A DNA stretch of 64,000 bases from positions 248,001 to 312,000 of the forward strand of contig NZ_JAFFJV010000003.1 of assembly GCF_016924645.1 (NCBI RefSeq), in the 5' to 3' direction. This DNA is from Rufibacter psychrotolerans. Its GTDB lineage: Bacteria > Bacteroidota > Bacteroidia > Cytophagales > Hymenobacteraceae. Within the stretch, counting starts at the first letter, position 1. Every line of letters begins with the position of its first letter. Below are positions 1 through 7,820 of the stretch, piece after piece. Made by a program: the position numbers and the translations under genes. The notes beneath the pieces were generated by a model. That model made no database searches, was not told where the DNA came from, and worked only from the letters and a program-made list of their open reading frames with translations.

Positions 1-83
1 AGCAGGTGCTGCACGGGGTAGGTGCCGTTGCACTGCACCAACATGCCCCCCGTTACCTGCGCAATCTCTTTGAAAGTAAACAT
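1..83 (-). CDS. N-terminus of probable bifunctional MurF ligase/alanine racemase (partial)
   Basis: Only the first 27 codons lie in the window; the gene runs off the left edge. The peptide begins MFTFKEIAQVTGG and continues with a PVQHL stretch. That resembles the start of the UDP-MurNAc-tripeptide:D-Ala-D-Ala ligase domain (F..IA..TGG, then the uridine-binding strand) in the murF-alr fusions common in Bacteroidota. The ATG sits about 20 nt after a clean -7 box (104-111), which fixes the start. The product is an inference from a short stretch; any MurF-like N-terminus would fit. Confidence 0.45.
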   Translation of the reverse strand, partial: MFTFKEIAQVTGGMLVQCNGTYPVQHL

Positions 84-103
84 GCTGTAGTTTGACTGGT
101 AGT

Positions 104-111
104 CAAAGATA
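104..111 (-). promoter_or_regulatory. Bacteroidota -7 box TATCTTTG
   Basis: TATCTTTG on the minus strand matches the TAnnTTTG consensus and lies 21 nt before the ATG of the murF-like gene leaving the left edge. Confidence 0.6.
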
Positions 112-291
112 CAACAGAAGAAATACTTACCGGCCGCAAATTTCCCGCAAAAGGCCCATCTGCCGCCGGCGTTTTTGCGCTGTTTCCAGAAAAAGGGCCA
201 GAAAACTGCCTCCAGCATTGCGAGGCCGGGGCACAGCCCTGCCCCGCAAACAGAAAAGGCCTGGTGTTAGGCCATACCGCCCGCAACGGCT

Positions 292-299
292 ACCTTTGT
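292..299 (+). promoter_or_regulatory. Bacteroidota -7 box TACCTTTG for the RarD-like gene
   Basis: TACCTTTG overlaps an in-frame GTG at 298. The transcript should therefore start after that GTG, which points to the next GTG (319) as the start codon and a leader of only about 15 nt. Confidence 0.6.
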
Positions 300-318
300 G
301 TTTTTTAAACTTTTTCCT

Positions 319-1224
319 GTGAAATTCAACCGTTTCCACGGAGCCGCCATCAGCTCCTTCGTTATATGGGGGTTCATTCCCTTTCCGCTCAAAGCCTTAA
401 CCAACTTCCCCAGCAGCCAGATTCTGTACTTCCGGATTCTGGTGGCAGTGCTTACCTTGCTGGTGGTTTCGGGCACTACCCGCCGGGAGCAGTGGCGCCA
501 AACCTATAAAAGGTTCAAGGCGGATACTCCCTTTGAAAAGCGCCGGTTTGTGCTCTACACCCTGCTAGGCGGCGCGCTGCTGACCATCAACTGGCTGGCC
601 TTTATTTACGTGGTGAACCACGTAGACATTCAGACGGGCTCGTTTTCCTATCTGCTGTGCCCTATCCTTACTGCCACCTTGGGCTTCCTGATCCTGCACG
701 AGCAGCTGCGGGTGCACCAATGGGTATCGGTGGGGTTGAGCCTGATGAGCTGTCTCCTGGTGGGCACCGATTCTTTGTACAACCTGCTGTTTGGCTTGCT
801 CATTGCCGCTTCGTACGCCTTTTACCTGATCACGCAGCGGCTCCTGAAGGACTACGACAAGATTGTGCTGCTCACGCTGCAGTTGCTGCTGGCCTTTCTG
901 TTCATCGGGCCAAGTTACCCCTGGTTTGTGGGCGAGGCGGCCCAGCCCATCACCGGCCACTTCATTGCCCAGATTGTGCTCCTGAGCTGGGTATTCACGG
1001 TGATTCCGCTGTTTCTGAACCTGTACGCCTTAAAAGAACTCAAATCGGCCACGGTGGGCGTGCTCATGTACCTCAACCCCATCATCAACTTTACCATGGC
1101 GTTTCTGTACTTCGGGGAGGTGGCCAGCGAGCAGAAGGTGTTGGCCTACGGGGTCATCTTCGCCTCGGTAGTCCTGTACAACCTGCCCCTGGGAAGGAAA
1201 AAGGACGCCGTGGCTTCGGCCTAA
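319..1224 (+). CDS. EamA/RarD-like drug/metabolite transporter
   Basis: A 301-aa inner-membrane protein with about ten hydrophobic segments, i.e. two EamA repeats. The first helix carries WGFIPFPLKAL, like the WG..P...K stretch of RarD, and the middle carries NWLAFIYVVNHVDIQTGS, matching the NW..F.W.VN signature that separates RarD proteins from other EamA members. RarD substrates are poorly known; export of a small metabolite or drug is a family guess. An upstream in-frame GTG at 298 is unlikely because it coincides with the end of the -7 box. It stands alone, followed 77 nt later by a lipoprotein gene on the same strand. Confidence 0.85.
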   Translation: MKFNRFHGAAISSFVIWGFIPFPLKALTNFPSSQILYFRILVAVLTLLVVSGTTRREQWRQTYKRFKADTPFEKRRFVLYTLLGGALLTINWLAFIYVVNHVDIQTGSFSYLLCPILTATLGFLILHEQLRVHQWVSVGLSLMSCLLVGTDSLYNLLFGLLIAASYAFYLITQRLLKDYDKIVLLTLQLLLAFLFIGPSYPWFVGEAAQPITGHFIAQIVLLSWVFTVIPLFLNLYALKELKSATVGVLMYLNPIINFTMAFLYFGEVASEQKVLAYGVIFASVVLYNLPLGRKKDAVASA

Positions 1225-1301
1225 TTTTATGGGAGGCAGTGCAACCGTTGGGGCAGTTTGGGGCTCTTCTAGGTAAAAGGCCAAAGAAACACTCCTGAGC
1301 C

Positions 1302-1769
1302 ATGATGAAAAGCACCTGTATTACCCTGTTCACGGGCCTCCTGGTAGCGGGTTGTGCCCACACCGAGAGCCTGACCTCCACCGAAGGCCCCACCACCACG
1401 GCGCAGCAGCAGACCGAGGGGCTTGTGCTACCAATGCAGAAACCCGTTGCGGCCCTGGGGCTCACCCTCACCCTGCAGAAAGCCGATGACAGCCGCTGTC
1501 CCCTGAACGCGACGTGCATCAGGCAAGGCTCTGTGGTGACGCACCTGCGGGTGCAGGACGCCCAGGGCAATGCCGCCACTAAGATCCTGTACCTGGGCGA
1601 TGCCCTCACGGCTCCCGAGGACCGGGGCGTGCGCGAGGCAGACACGGTGCTGGTGGCCCTGGGCAGCAAAAGTTACCGCTTAGTCCTGACGGAGGTGCAG
1701 CCGTACCCCAACACCTCTGACCCCAACCCCCCGGAGAAAACGGCGAAGGTGTCAGTAGCGACGCTATAA
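1302..1769 (+). CDS. Small lipoprotein of unknown function
   Basis: 155 aa. The N-terminus is a lipoprotein signal (Lys, hydrophobic stretch, lipobox LVAGC), so the mature protein should be lipidated at Cys 18 and leave the inner membrane for the outer membrane or periplasm. The mature part contains DSRCPLNATC, a paired-Cys motif of a loose family of Bacteroidota lipoproteins of unknown role, followed by predicted beta strands. Two adjacent ATGs make the start ambiguous by one codon. It ends 33 nt before an intrinsic terminator, in a gap convergent with the VOC gene. Confidence 0.7.
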   Translation: MMKSTCITLFTGLLVAGCAHTESLTSTEGPTTTAQQQTEGLVLPMQKPVAALGLTLTLQKADDSRCPLNATCIRQGSVVTHLRVQDAQGNAATKILYLGDALTAPEDRGVREADTVLVALGSKSYRLVLTEVQPYPNTSDPNPPEKTAKVSVATL

Positions 1770-1802
1770 AGATTTTTTAGAGGGTTGTTTTGAATGGGAA
1801 AG

Positions 1803-1828
1803 CCCGCGGCAGAAGCTGCGGGTTTTGC
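1803..1828 (+). terminator. Intrinsic terminator of the small lipoprotein gene
   Basis: CCCGCGGC, loop AGAA, GCTGCGGG, then TTTT: an 8-bp GC-rich stem with one G-T pair and a short T-run, 33 nt after the stop codon at 1769. Confidence 0.75.
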
Positions 1829-1830
1829 TT

Positions 1831-1873
1831 TTTAGCCCGTTTCAGGCCCATTTTTCAGAAAACAGCCCCTAAA
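1831..1873. repeat. Degenerate copy of the nested-hairpin intergenic repeat
   Basis: It has the pattern TTTTAG...GGCCC...TTTTTCAGAAAA...CCCTAAA, with an inner TTTTC/GAAAA pair and an outer TTTAG/CTAAA pair. It lies between two convergent genes. Confidence 0.5.
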
Positions 1874-1880
1874 CAGCCGC

Positions 1881-2270
1881 TTAAACCTCATAGAGTTCCA
1901 GGGGCAACCCGTCGGGGTCAGCGAAGAAGCAGAAGCGCTTGCCGGTGTGCTCGTCTACCCTTATTTCCTGCACTGCCACGCCCTGGTCCAGCAAACCCTG
2001 GCGGGCTTTTTCCACCTCTTCCACCGCAAAGGCCAGGTGGCGCAGGCCGGCCGCCTCGGGGTACGAGGGCCGCGCGGGTACCCGGGGGAAGGAGAACAGC
2101 TCCAGCACGTACTGGCCGTTCAGGGCCAAATCGGCTTTGTAGGAGTTCCGCTCGGCGCGGTAGATTTCCTGCTGCAGCGTAAGCCCCAGCACCTGCGTAT
2201 AGAACGCCTTGGACACCGCGTAGTCTGAGCAGATAACGGCAATGTGGTGAATGCTTTTCAGTTGAATCAT
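1881..2270 (-). CDS. VOC-fold metalloprotein (glyoxalase/YaeR-like)
   Basis: 129 aa, a single vicinal-oxygen-chelate domain. The expected metal ligands are visible: His in KSIHHIAV near the N-terminus, Glu in VLELFSF, His in LRHLAF, and the C-terminal Glu in LELYEV. This spacing matches the YaeR/SMU1112c subgroup of glyoxalase-like proteins, whose substrates are mostly unknown. The ATG at 2270 is preferred over an upstream in-frame start at 2300 because a TACCTTTG -7 box (2275-2282) sits between them, leaving an almost leaderless transcript. Confidence 0.85.
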   Translation of the reverse strand: MIQLKSIHHIAVICSDYAVSKAFYTQVLGLTLQQEIYRAERNSYKADLALNGQYVLELFSFPRVPARPSYPEAAGLRHLAFAVEEVEKARQGLLDQGVAVQEIRVDEHTGKRFCFFADPDGLPLELYEV

Positions 2271-2274
2271 GGCA

Positions 2275-2282
2275 CAAAGGTA
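2275..2282 (-). promoter_or_regulatory. -7 box TACCTTTG of the VOC gene
   Basis: It ends 4 nt before the ATG at 2270, so the predicted transcript has essentially no leader. Confidence 0.6.
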
Positions 2283-2309
2283 CGCATCCCGCCGGTGCAA
2301 CGTGTACGG

Positions 2310-4961
2310 CTAGAAGCCGTAGCCCAGCCTGAGGCCGGAGCTTACCTTCTGCCGTTCTTGGAAACCGGTGTAAAAATCTACTCTGAACACTTTAAACAGG
2401 TGCTCCAGGCCCACGCCCAGCTCCAGGTAGTGCCCGGCGGCCGGGGTGTGCAGGTAATTGACGCTGGCTACCTCCTGCCACTTCAGTTTTCTGATCAAGG
2501 GGAGCTTGTTCAGGATAAAGCCATTGAAATGGTGGCTGTAGTGCGCCTCTACGTAGGTGCGCTGAGTGCTGTAGCGGTAATAGGGCAGCAGCTGGAAACC
2601 GCTGAAATCGCCCGACAAAATGGTGCGGTTGCCCGAGAAGTGCCGGAAATCCATGAAGTAGAGCTGGTCCTTGCGCCAGAACGTGCCCACGCTGGCCGAG
2701 TAGCTGCTGGTGCCCAGCAAGCCCAGGCTCAGGTCATCGCTCACGCCAAAGGAGACAAAGTCATAGTCCACATCGCTGCCCAGCAGCCCGGCAAAGCCCT
2801 TGCGGTACGTGAGCCGGAAGAGGGGCCATTTGGAGCCCAGGTTAATCTTACGGTCTGGGTGGGAGATGTACTCGGCCCCCGGCCGGTAAGACAAACTCAC
2901 CGCCGCCGTGAGGGCCTGGTGGCGGGGAAAGGCCGTGCTACCCACCTCGGCGTTGTACGGGTCATTGGGGGTGAACGCCCTGGAGGCCCGGTCACGGGCC
3001 ACGTACCCGGTGGTGTTGAAGAGCATCTCGCGTTGGGCAAACTCGGCCAGAAACGTGGCCGAAAGCCCGTTCACCAGTTCGCGGTTGTGCCACAGCCGCA
3101 GGTAGCCCTTCTGGTACAACTTGGCGTAGTTCTCTTCCAGCAGCAGGGTGTACACGGTGTTCACAAAGGGCGTAATGGGCTCCTCGGGGTTGAACTGGCT
3201 CACAAAGCGACCGCCCTCCAGCCCCACCGACCGCCGTCTTACCAGGTCATAGTTGTACGAGGCCGCGATCTTGGCCTGCGCCCTTTGGTTGCTGAACCCG
3301 TAGCGCAGCGTGGGGGCAATGGTGTAGCTGCGGCGGTCCTCAAACCGCTTGGTGTAGCTGATGCGCAGGTTGGCCACCAAACCCTCCACGGTGTTGTACT
3401 GCCAGATGCGCGTGATGGGCTCTATGTTGAAGCTGTTGCGCTCATAGGAGTTGCGGTACGAGTACCCCGACAGCAGCAGGTTGGCTACCGTGAGTTTGTT
3501 GTTCTCCTGGTCCAGGGAGTCTTTGTAGGGCTTGGATTCCTTGATCACCTGCAGGCTGTCTTTGGTGTGGTAGTCAGAGACCTCTTCTTCGGTGAGCGGC
3601 ACCGGCCGCATCTGGGCCCAGTACGCGCTGTCACGAATGTTGGCGTTCTGTTCAATCAGGAGCACCTCTTTCTTCTTGAAGTATTCGGCCTCGGGCACGC
3701 CGGTGGCCGGCACGGCGTTGCGCTGCGCCCGGCGCTCTTTCCTGCTGAGTTTGGGGGTCGGCTCCGCCGAAAGGGTTGGCTGCGGGGGTTGAGGAGCCGC
3801 GGCTACCGGGGCAGGCGCCGGTGGCGGCTTCACAAAAGGGGCCGGTTTTACGCGGTATTTGCTGTAAACGGCCATAAAATAGCCGTTGCCCCTGAAGCCG
3901 TAGCCCTTCACGTCAAACGTGAACTTCTGCGACTGCAGCACCCATACGTTGCCGGGCGCGGGCGTGAACTGCTGCGTGATGCGCAACGTATCCACAAACT
4001 CTATCTGCTGGTCTTTGGTCACGTATAGGTTAAGGCTGTGCAGGCGCCAGGCCCCGTCTACAATGTACAGGTATCCCGCCACCACCGGATCGGTCTTGCG
4101 CTTGGGAATCACCCTGATGCGGTGAATCAAATGACCGTTGTTCTGGCTGCTGCCCACCAGCTCATACTTGTAGAAGAACATGGCGTTGTTGGCCAGCGGC
4201 GAGACAAACCCGCGCTCGTTCACGCCTTTGGCTTTGAGCAGGTTCTGGTAGAAATTCACGTTGAACTCAGAGGCCTGGTTGTAGCTGAACGCCCGGCTGT
4301 TGCCGCTCACCTTGGAGGAGATCATGCGCTCGCGGTATTTGTTGGGCTGCATGAAACTCAGCTCTGAGACCGACTCAGACAGGTACAGGATGCCCGGCTT
4401 GAGGCCGGCCGGCACTTTAATAAGGCCCAGCACCCGCTTGGGCACGTCAATGAGCCGCTGCAAGCCTTTTACGTACACCTGGGCGGTGTAGGCCTGCACT
4501 TCCTTGAGGTGGTAATCGCGCTTGGCAATGACCTGCTGCATGATGCCGTAAGCCGGGTCTTTGCCGCTGAGGCTCACCCGCACCTCGTTGAGGTTGTAGA
4601 CATCGGGCAGGAGCTGCACGTTCAGCACCAACGCACTGGGGTTCTCCCCTTCGGGCACCTCAATTTCGCGGGTCTGGCTTTTGTAGCCCACGTACTGAAA
4701 CACCACCGTGAACTTGCCCGGATCTACGGTAAGCTGGTAATCGCCGCGCTCATTGGTGGTAGAGCCCACGGTGGTGCCTTGCAGGTACACGGTGGCGAAG
4801 GCCAGCCCCTGCCCTTTCTCATCGGTGACCTTGCCTTTCAGCGTGCCGGCCTTGGCCTCTACGGCCAACAGACAAACGCACCAAACCAGCACCGCGGGCA
4901 GATACTTGTGGAGCAGCACAGTTATAAAAGCAGTGGGCATGGACAAGGAGTTTGGCAGCAT
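2310..4961 (-). CDS. DUF5686 outer-membrane protein with carboxypeptidase-regulatory-like domain
   Basis: 883 aa (876 from the second Met). After a signal peptide comes a CarboxypepD-reg-like beta-sandwich, roughly residues 38-125 (GKVTDEKGQGLAFATVYLQG ... FQYVGYKS), as in TonB-linked outer-membrane proteins of Bacteroidota. The rest matches the DUF5686 layout, with a long aromatic-rich C-terminal half of alternating strands that should form a barrel. At about residues 370-395 there is a Pro/Ala-rich linker followed by a basic KLSRKERRAQRN stretch, unusual within the domain. No plug or TonB box is seen, so it is not a classical receptor. Its role is unknown. Confidence 0.8.
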   Translation of the reverse strand: MLPNSLSMPTAFITVLLHKYLPAVLVWCVCLLAVEAKAGTLKGKVTDEKGQGLAFATVYLQGTTVGSTTNERGDYQLTVDPGKFTVVFQYVGYKSQTREIEVPEGENPSALVLNVQLLPDVYNLNEVRVSLSGKDPAYGIMQQVIAKRDYHLKEVQAYTAQVYVKGLQRLIDVPKRVLGLIKVPAGLKPGILYLSESVSELSFMQPNKYRERMISSKVSGNSRAFSYNQASEFNVNFYQNLLKAKGVNERGFVSPLANNAMFFYKYELVGSSQNNGHLIHRIRVIPKRKTDPVVAGYLYIVDGAWRLHSLNLYVTKDQQIEFVDTLRITQQFTPAPGNVWVLQSQKFTFDVKGYGFRGNGYFMAVYSKYRVKPAPFVKPPPAPAPVAAAPQPPQPTLSAEPTPKLSRKERRAQRNAVPATGVPEAEYFKKKEVLLIEQNANIRDSAYWAQMRPVPLTEEEVSDYHTKDSLQVIKESKPYKDSLDQENNKLTVANLLLSGYSYRNSYERNSFNIEPITRIWQYNTVEGLVANLRISYTKRFEDRRSYTIAPTLRYGFSNQRAQAKIAASYNYDLVRRRSVGLEGGRFVSQFNPEEPITPFVNTVYTLLLEENYAKLYQKGYLRLWHNRELVNGLSATFLAEFAQREMLFNTTGYVARDRASRAFTPNDPYNAEVGSTAFPRHQALTAAVSLSYRPGAEYISHPDRKINLGSKWPLFRLTYRKGFAGLLGSDVDYDFVSFGVSDDLSLGLLGTSSYSASVGTFWRKDQLYFMDFRHFSGNRTILSGDFSGFQLLPYYRYSTQRTYVEAHYSHHFNGFILNKLPLIRKLKWQEVASVNYLHTPAAGHYLELGVGLEHLFKVFRVDFYTGFQERQKVSSGLRLGYGF

Positions 4962-5093
4962 AACGAAGGAGGCCTTGGTTCTGATATAGAAATCGACCTA
5001 TATACCGTTTGGTTGTTCAGCTCTAATGCTTCTGATCGGCCCCAAAACCCGGGGAATTTACAGAGTGGGTTTCTTAAGAAAAAGCCCGCAGCT

Positions 5094-5129
5094 GTTTTAG
5101 GCCCGTTTTCAGGAAAATACCCCTAAAAC
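5094..5129. repeat. Nested-hairpin intergenic repeat
   Basis: GTTTTAGG ... TTTTC-AG-GAAAA ... CCTAAAAC, 36 bp, starting 2 nt after the stop codon of the minus-strand DMT transporter. It is one of the clearest copies of the family listed in the findings. Confidence 0.75.
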
Positions 5130-5131
5130 CA

Positions 5132-5995
5132 TCAGGAGGTTGCCAGCTTCGCCTCCTGCTCCCGAAGTTTCCGGCTGTAGAGCATGTTCAGCACCACGCC
5201 CAGCAGCACCAACGCAATGCCCAGGTAAGAATAGAAATGGAAGGTCTCCCCAAAGAACACAAACCCCAGCCCCAGGGCATACAGGATACCTATGTAGTTA
5301 AGGCTAGCCACGCGGGCCAGTTTCTCTACCTGGTAAGAACGGGTCATGAAGTACTGGCCCAGCTGCGTGAGAATGCCCGTGAGCACTAGCCAAACCCAAT
5401 CATTGCCCCGCAGCGGCACCCACTCAAACAGGCAGAAAAGAAGTGAGAGCGGCAACGAAACCAGCGGGAAGTAAAACACGATGACCAGCGGGTGGTCGGT
5501 CTGGCTGAGCTTGCGCACCGAATTGTACGCCACCCCCGACAAGAACGCGCTGCCAATGCCAATGAGCAGGTAGTACCCCGAGATGCGCGTGTCAACGCCC
5601 TCAATCACCAGCACCCCGGCAAACGAAACCAAAAAGAACACCCATTGCCAGGGCATTACTTTTTCTTTGGCAATGAACACGCCCAGCAAGGCCGTGAAGA
5701 TAGGCGCCAGGTACTGGATGGTCACCGCCCCCGCCAACGGAATATTCTGCAGGGTAGTGTAGAACAGGAGCAGCGAGAAGCCTCCGGCCAGCCCCCTAAT
5801 AAAGAGTACGGCTTTACGGTTGCCCCACGGTGACACCCTGGCCCGCCGGATCATGGCGTAGCTCAGCAGCAGCGAGATGATGGACCGGAACAGCACCACC
5901 TCCATGGGCGGCAGGTGCGACAGAAACTTGACGCACACGTTCATGAGCGCGAAAAAGAACGTGGAAAGCAGCATGTACTGGACACCTTTGGTCAT
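5132..5995 (-). CDS. DMT-family (EamA) transporter
   Basis: 287 aa with about ten transmembrane helices in two EamA halves. Family features include MNVCVKFLSHLPPMEVVLFRS near the N-terminus, AKEKVMPWQW at the end of the first half and FFGETFHFYSYLGIALVLLGV in the second. It resembles the RhaT/SAM-transporter-like EamA group, but the substrate cannot be told. The ATG at 5995 is preferred to a TTG at 6025, which overlaps a -7-like GACCTTTG. Confidence 0.85.
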   Translation of the reverse strand: MTKGVQYMLLSTFFFALMNVCVKFLSHLPPMEVVLFRSIISLLLSYAMIRRARVSPWGNRKAVLFIRGLAGGFSLLLFYTTLQNIPLAGAVTIQYLAPIFTALLGVFIAKEKVMPWQWVFFLVSFAGVLVIEGVDTRISGYYLLIGIGSAFLSGVAYNSVRKLSQTDHPLVIVFYFPLVSLPLSLLFCLFEWVPLRGNDWVWLVLTGILTQLGQYFMTRSYQVEKLARVASLNYIGILYALGLGFVFFGETFHFYSYLGIALVLLGVVLNMLYSRKLREQEAKLATS

Positions 5996-6107
5996 GGCGG
6001 TAAGCGGTAAGAAATGAGGCCGCAAAGGTCGGGCTTTTTACGGTAGCAAGTACGCTAACTGCTGGTTTTAGGGGCAGATACTTGCCTTGGCGCAAACTGT
6101 TTTTGCC

Positions 6108-6115
6108 TACTTTTG
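6108..6115 (+). promoter_or_regulatory. -7 box TACTTTTG upstream of recX
   Basis: It matches TAnnTTTG, with TTG triplets 21-26 nt upstream as a possible -33 element, and lies about 45 nt before the recX start. Confidence 0.5.
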
Positions 6116-6162
6116 GTTAAAAGAATAGACCTGCCAAGGGAAATCTACTTAACCTATTGCCC

Positions 6163-6648
6163 GTGTTCCAGCCCAAGAAAAAGAAAGTCTACACCAAGAA
6201 AGAAGCGCTGCCCAAGATTGCCGCCTACTGCGCCTACCAGGAGCGCACCCAGAACGAGGTACGCGCCAAGCTGCTGGACTACGGCCTGGACCTGGAAGAG
6301 GCCGACGAACTGATAATCCTGCTTACCCAGGAAAAACTGCTGGATGAGGAGCGCTATGCCCAGGCTTTTGTGCGGGGCAAGTACGGCCTCAAGCGCTGGG
6401 GCCGCCGCAAAATCCAGTTGGGCCTCAAAGCCAAGGGCCTGTCTGATTACTGTATCCGGAAAGGCCTGCAGGAGATTGACCCTGAGGTGTACTGGAGCAA
6501 CCTGCTCTACCTGCTGGAAAAGAAAAACGCCTCAGAAACGGAACGCAACCCCTTGGCCCGGCGGCAAAAGATCCACTACTTCCTGCAAAGCAAAGGCTAT
6601 GAATTAGACCTCATCCAGGATGCATGGCGGGAACTGGGGCTTGGGTGA
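6163..6648 (+). CDS. recX: Regulatory protein RecX
   Basis: 161 aa from the GTG at 6163 (a TTG two codons earlier is possible). RecX binds the RecA filament and limits its activity. The helical-repeat signature is visible: LPKIAAYCAYQERTQNEVRAKL, then LITLL-type helices with LLDEERYAQAFVRGKYGLKRWG (the RF/RY..AFV..K....WG core), then RKIQLGLKAKGLS. recA is not in the window, which is common in this phylum. Confidence 0.88.
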   Translation: MFQPKKKKVYTKKEALPKIAAYCAYQERTQNEVRAKLLDYGLDLEEADELIILLTQEKLLDEERYAQAFVRGKYGLKRWGRRKIQLGLKAKGLSDYCIRKGLQEIDPEVYWSNLLYLLEKKNASETERNPLARRQKIHYFLQSKGYELDLIQDAWRELGLG

Positions 6649-7026
6649 TTCATGTGCTAATTTCTTAATGTGCTGTTTTCTGATTTGGGAATTTGAAGAT
6701 GCGGAAATGTGAAGATGCTCCGTAGAATAGTTTGTGACTGTTTTCTGAGAAAAAGCCCTAGAACCGTCTAAGCCTTTCTGGCGCGAAACTGCAGTCCCTT
6801 GCCACTATGGCGCGGAAGTTACTTCCGTGCCTTTCTTTTGGAATTCCTTAGCAAACTCAGAGATACTTCCCGCGCAGTAACTAGAAAAAAGTACGCAGCA
6901 ATCCCAATCTCTCTGCCTCCGCAGCGAGGGTAGTCAGGAGTCTACTCCACATCCGCAGGCACGAGTTACAAACTCGCGCCAGGTAAGAGCCAGGCAGGTT
7001 GCGGCTGAAAGGCTACTCAAAAAAGT
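6649..7026. repeat. Intergenic gap with three hairpin repeats
   Basis: No gene is seen. It holds a degenerate nested hairpin (6732-6768), a palindrome GGCGCGGAAG/CTTCCGTGCC at 6809-6831, and at 6917-6981 a two-hairpin element: a GTAG...CTAC hairpin after CGCAGCGAGG, then GGCACGAGT/ACTCGCGCC. The last two belong to the TGGCGCG...CGTGCC family that recurs at 25.5, 36.7 and 61.8 kb. Confidence 0.6.
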
Positions 7027-7665
7027 CTATCTTCTCTTTTGCACTGGGGGGGCGGCCATGGTCTCGCGGGGCATGAGGTAGACGCGGCGGCCAGTCATGT
7101 TCTCCAGCATCGGCTTCAGGACCTTCTCGGCATTGAGGGAGGTTTGCTTCAGGATGCCGCTGCTGAGAGCCGCTTTTTTCACGTTCTCCTCGGCGTATTT
7201 GTAGCCTTCGTCCACCAGTTCGGCATCCTGGAAGTAGGTGTTCTCCTTGCTGAACACCTTGGATTGCGTATGGTCCACGCGGTAATAACAGATCTCCGGC
7301 GCGGGCAGGCTCACGTGCAGCACCGAGTCCCCGATGAACTGCAAGTCGCCCGGCTGTAGTTTTTGCAGGTCAATGCAGCCCACTGCCTCTCCGCCCACAA
7401 TCAGGGCCACTTTGGAGTTGGGCAGAAAGCGGGAAACCTCCCTGGAATATTCCACCACGTCTTTGAAGTTGTAGCGCACCAGCTCCAGTTTACCCATCTC
7501 CTCTATTTTGGTGAGGATGGTGTTGTGCGTCACCTCCACGGCCGGTTCCTCCTGGGGGTTCAAGAAGTTCTTCACCGGAATGAGCAAAAAGCGCCAGGCC
7601 AGGCCAGCCACAATCAAAAACAAAACCCAGGGAATAAGCTTACGGAGCACAAACAGGATACGCAT
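7027..7665 (-). CDS. DUF4230 domain protein, membrane-anchored
   Basis: 212 aa. One N-terminal transmembrane helix (residues about 8-28) is followed by a periplasmic-type domain: NTILTKIEEMGKLELVRYNFKDVVEY, VALIVGGEAVGCIDL, then SLPAPEICYYRVD. This series is typical of DUF4230, a family of unknown function found in many bacteria. The C-terminus is short and basic. It is divergent from the GT-C-like pair. Confidence 0.8.
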   Translation of the reverse strand: MRILFVLRKLIPWVLFLIVAGLAWRFLLIPVKNFLNPQEEPAVEVTHNTILTKIEEMGKLELVRYNFKDVVEYSREVSRFLPNSKVALIVGGEAVGCIDLQKLQPGDLQFIGDSVLHVSLPAPEICYYRVDHTQSKVFSKENTYFQDAELVDEGYKYAEENVKKAALSSGILKQTSLNAEKVLKPMLENMTGRRVYLMPRETMAAPPVQKRR

Positions 7666-7722
7666 TGAGGAAAGGTTGATGTCTCTACGTATATGCGAAA
7701 ACCCTGCCGAAAGTTACCAATC

Positions 7723-7757
7723 CTGTTTTTGGCCTGTTTTCAGGGGATTGGCAAAAG
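7723..7757. repeat. Degenerate nested-hairpin repeat in a divergent gap
   Basis: TGTTTTTGGCCTGTTTTC followed by a partly matching GATTGGCAAAA arm. It is unusual for the family because it lies upstream of two divergent genes. Confidence 0.35.
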
Positions 7758-7789
7758 GGTAAGTCTGTCTGCAATAGCGTGAAAAGTTG

Positions 7790-7797
7790 TACCTTTG
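7790..7797 (+). promoter_or_regulatory. -7 box TACCTTTG of the GT-C-like pair
   Basis: It lies 24 nt before the ATG at 7821. With the AGGAGG at 7809-7814 it rules out the longer reading frame that begins with GTG at 7779. Confidence 0.6.
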
Positions 7798-7820
7798 AAG
7801 CCCCGCAGCAGGAGGATTCT

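Noticed and set aside
2244..4028. 594-codon open frame opposite the DUF5686 gene
   Set aside because: It is the mirror of a well-supported gene with family motifs; its protein is Val/Gly/Arg-rich without domains, as expected of an antisense frame in GC-rich DNA.
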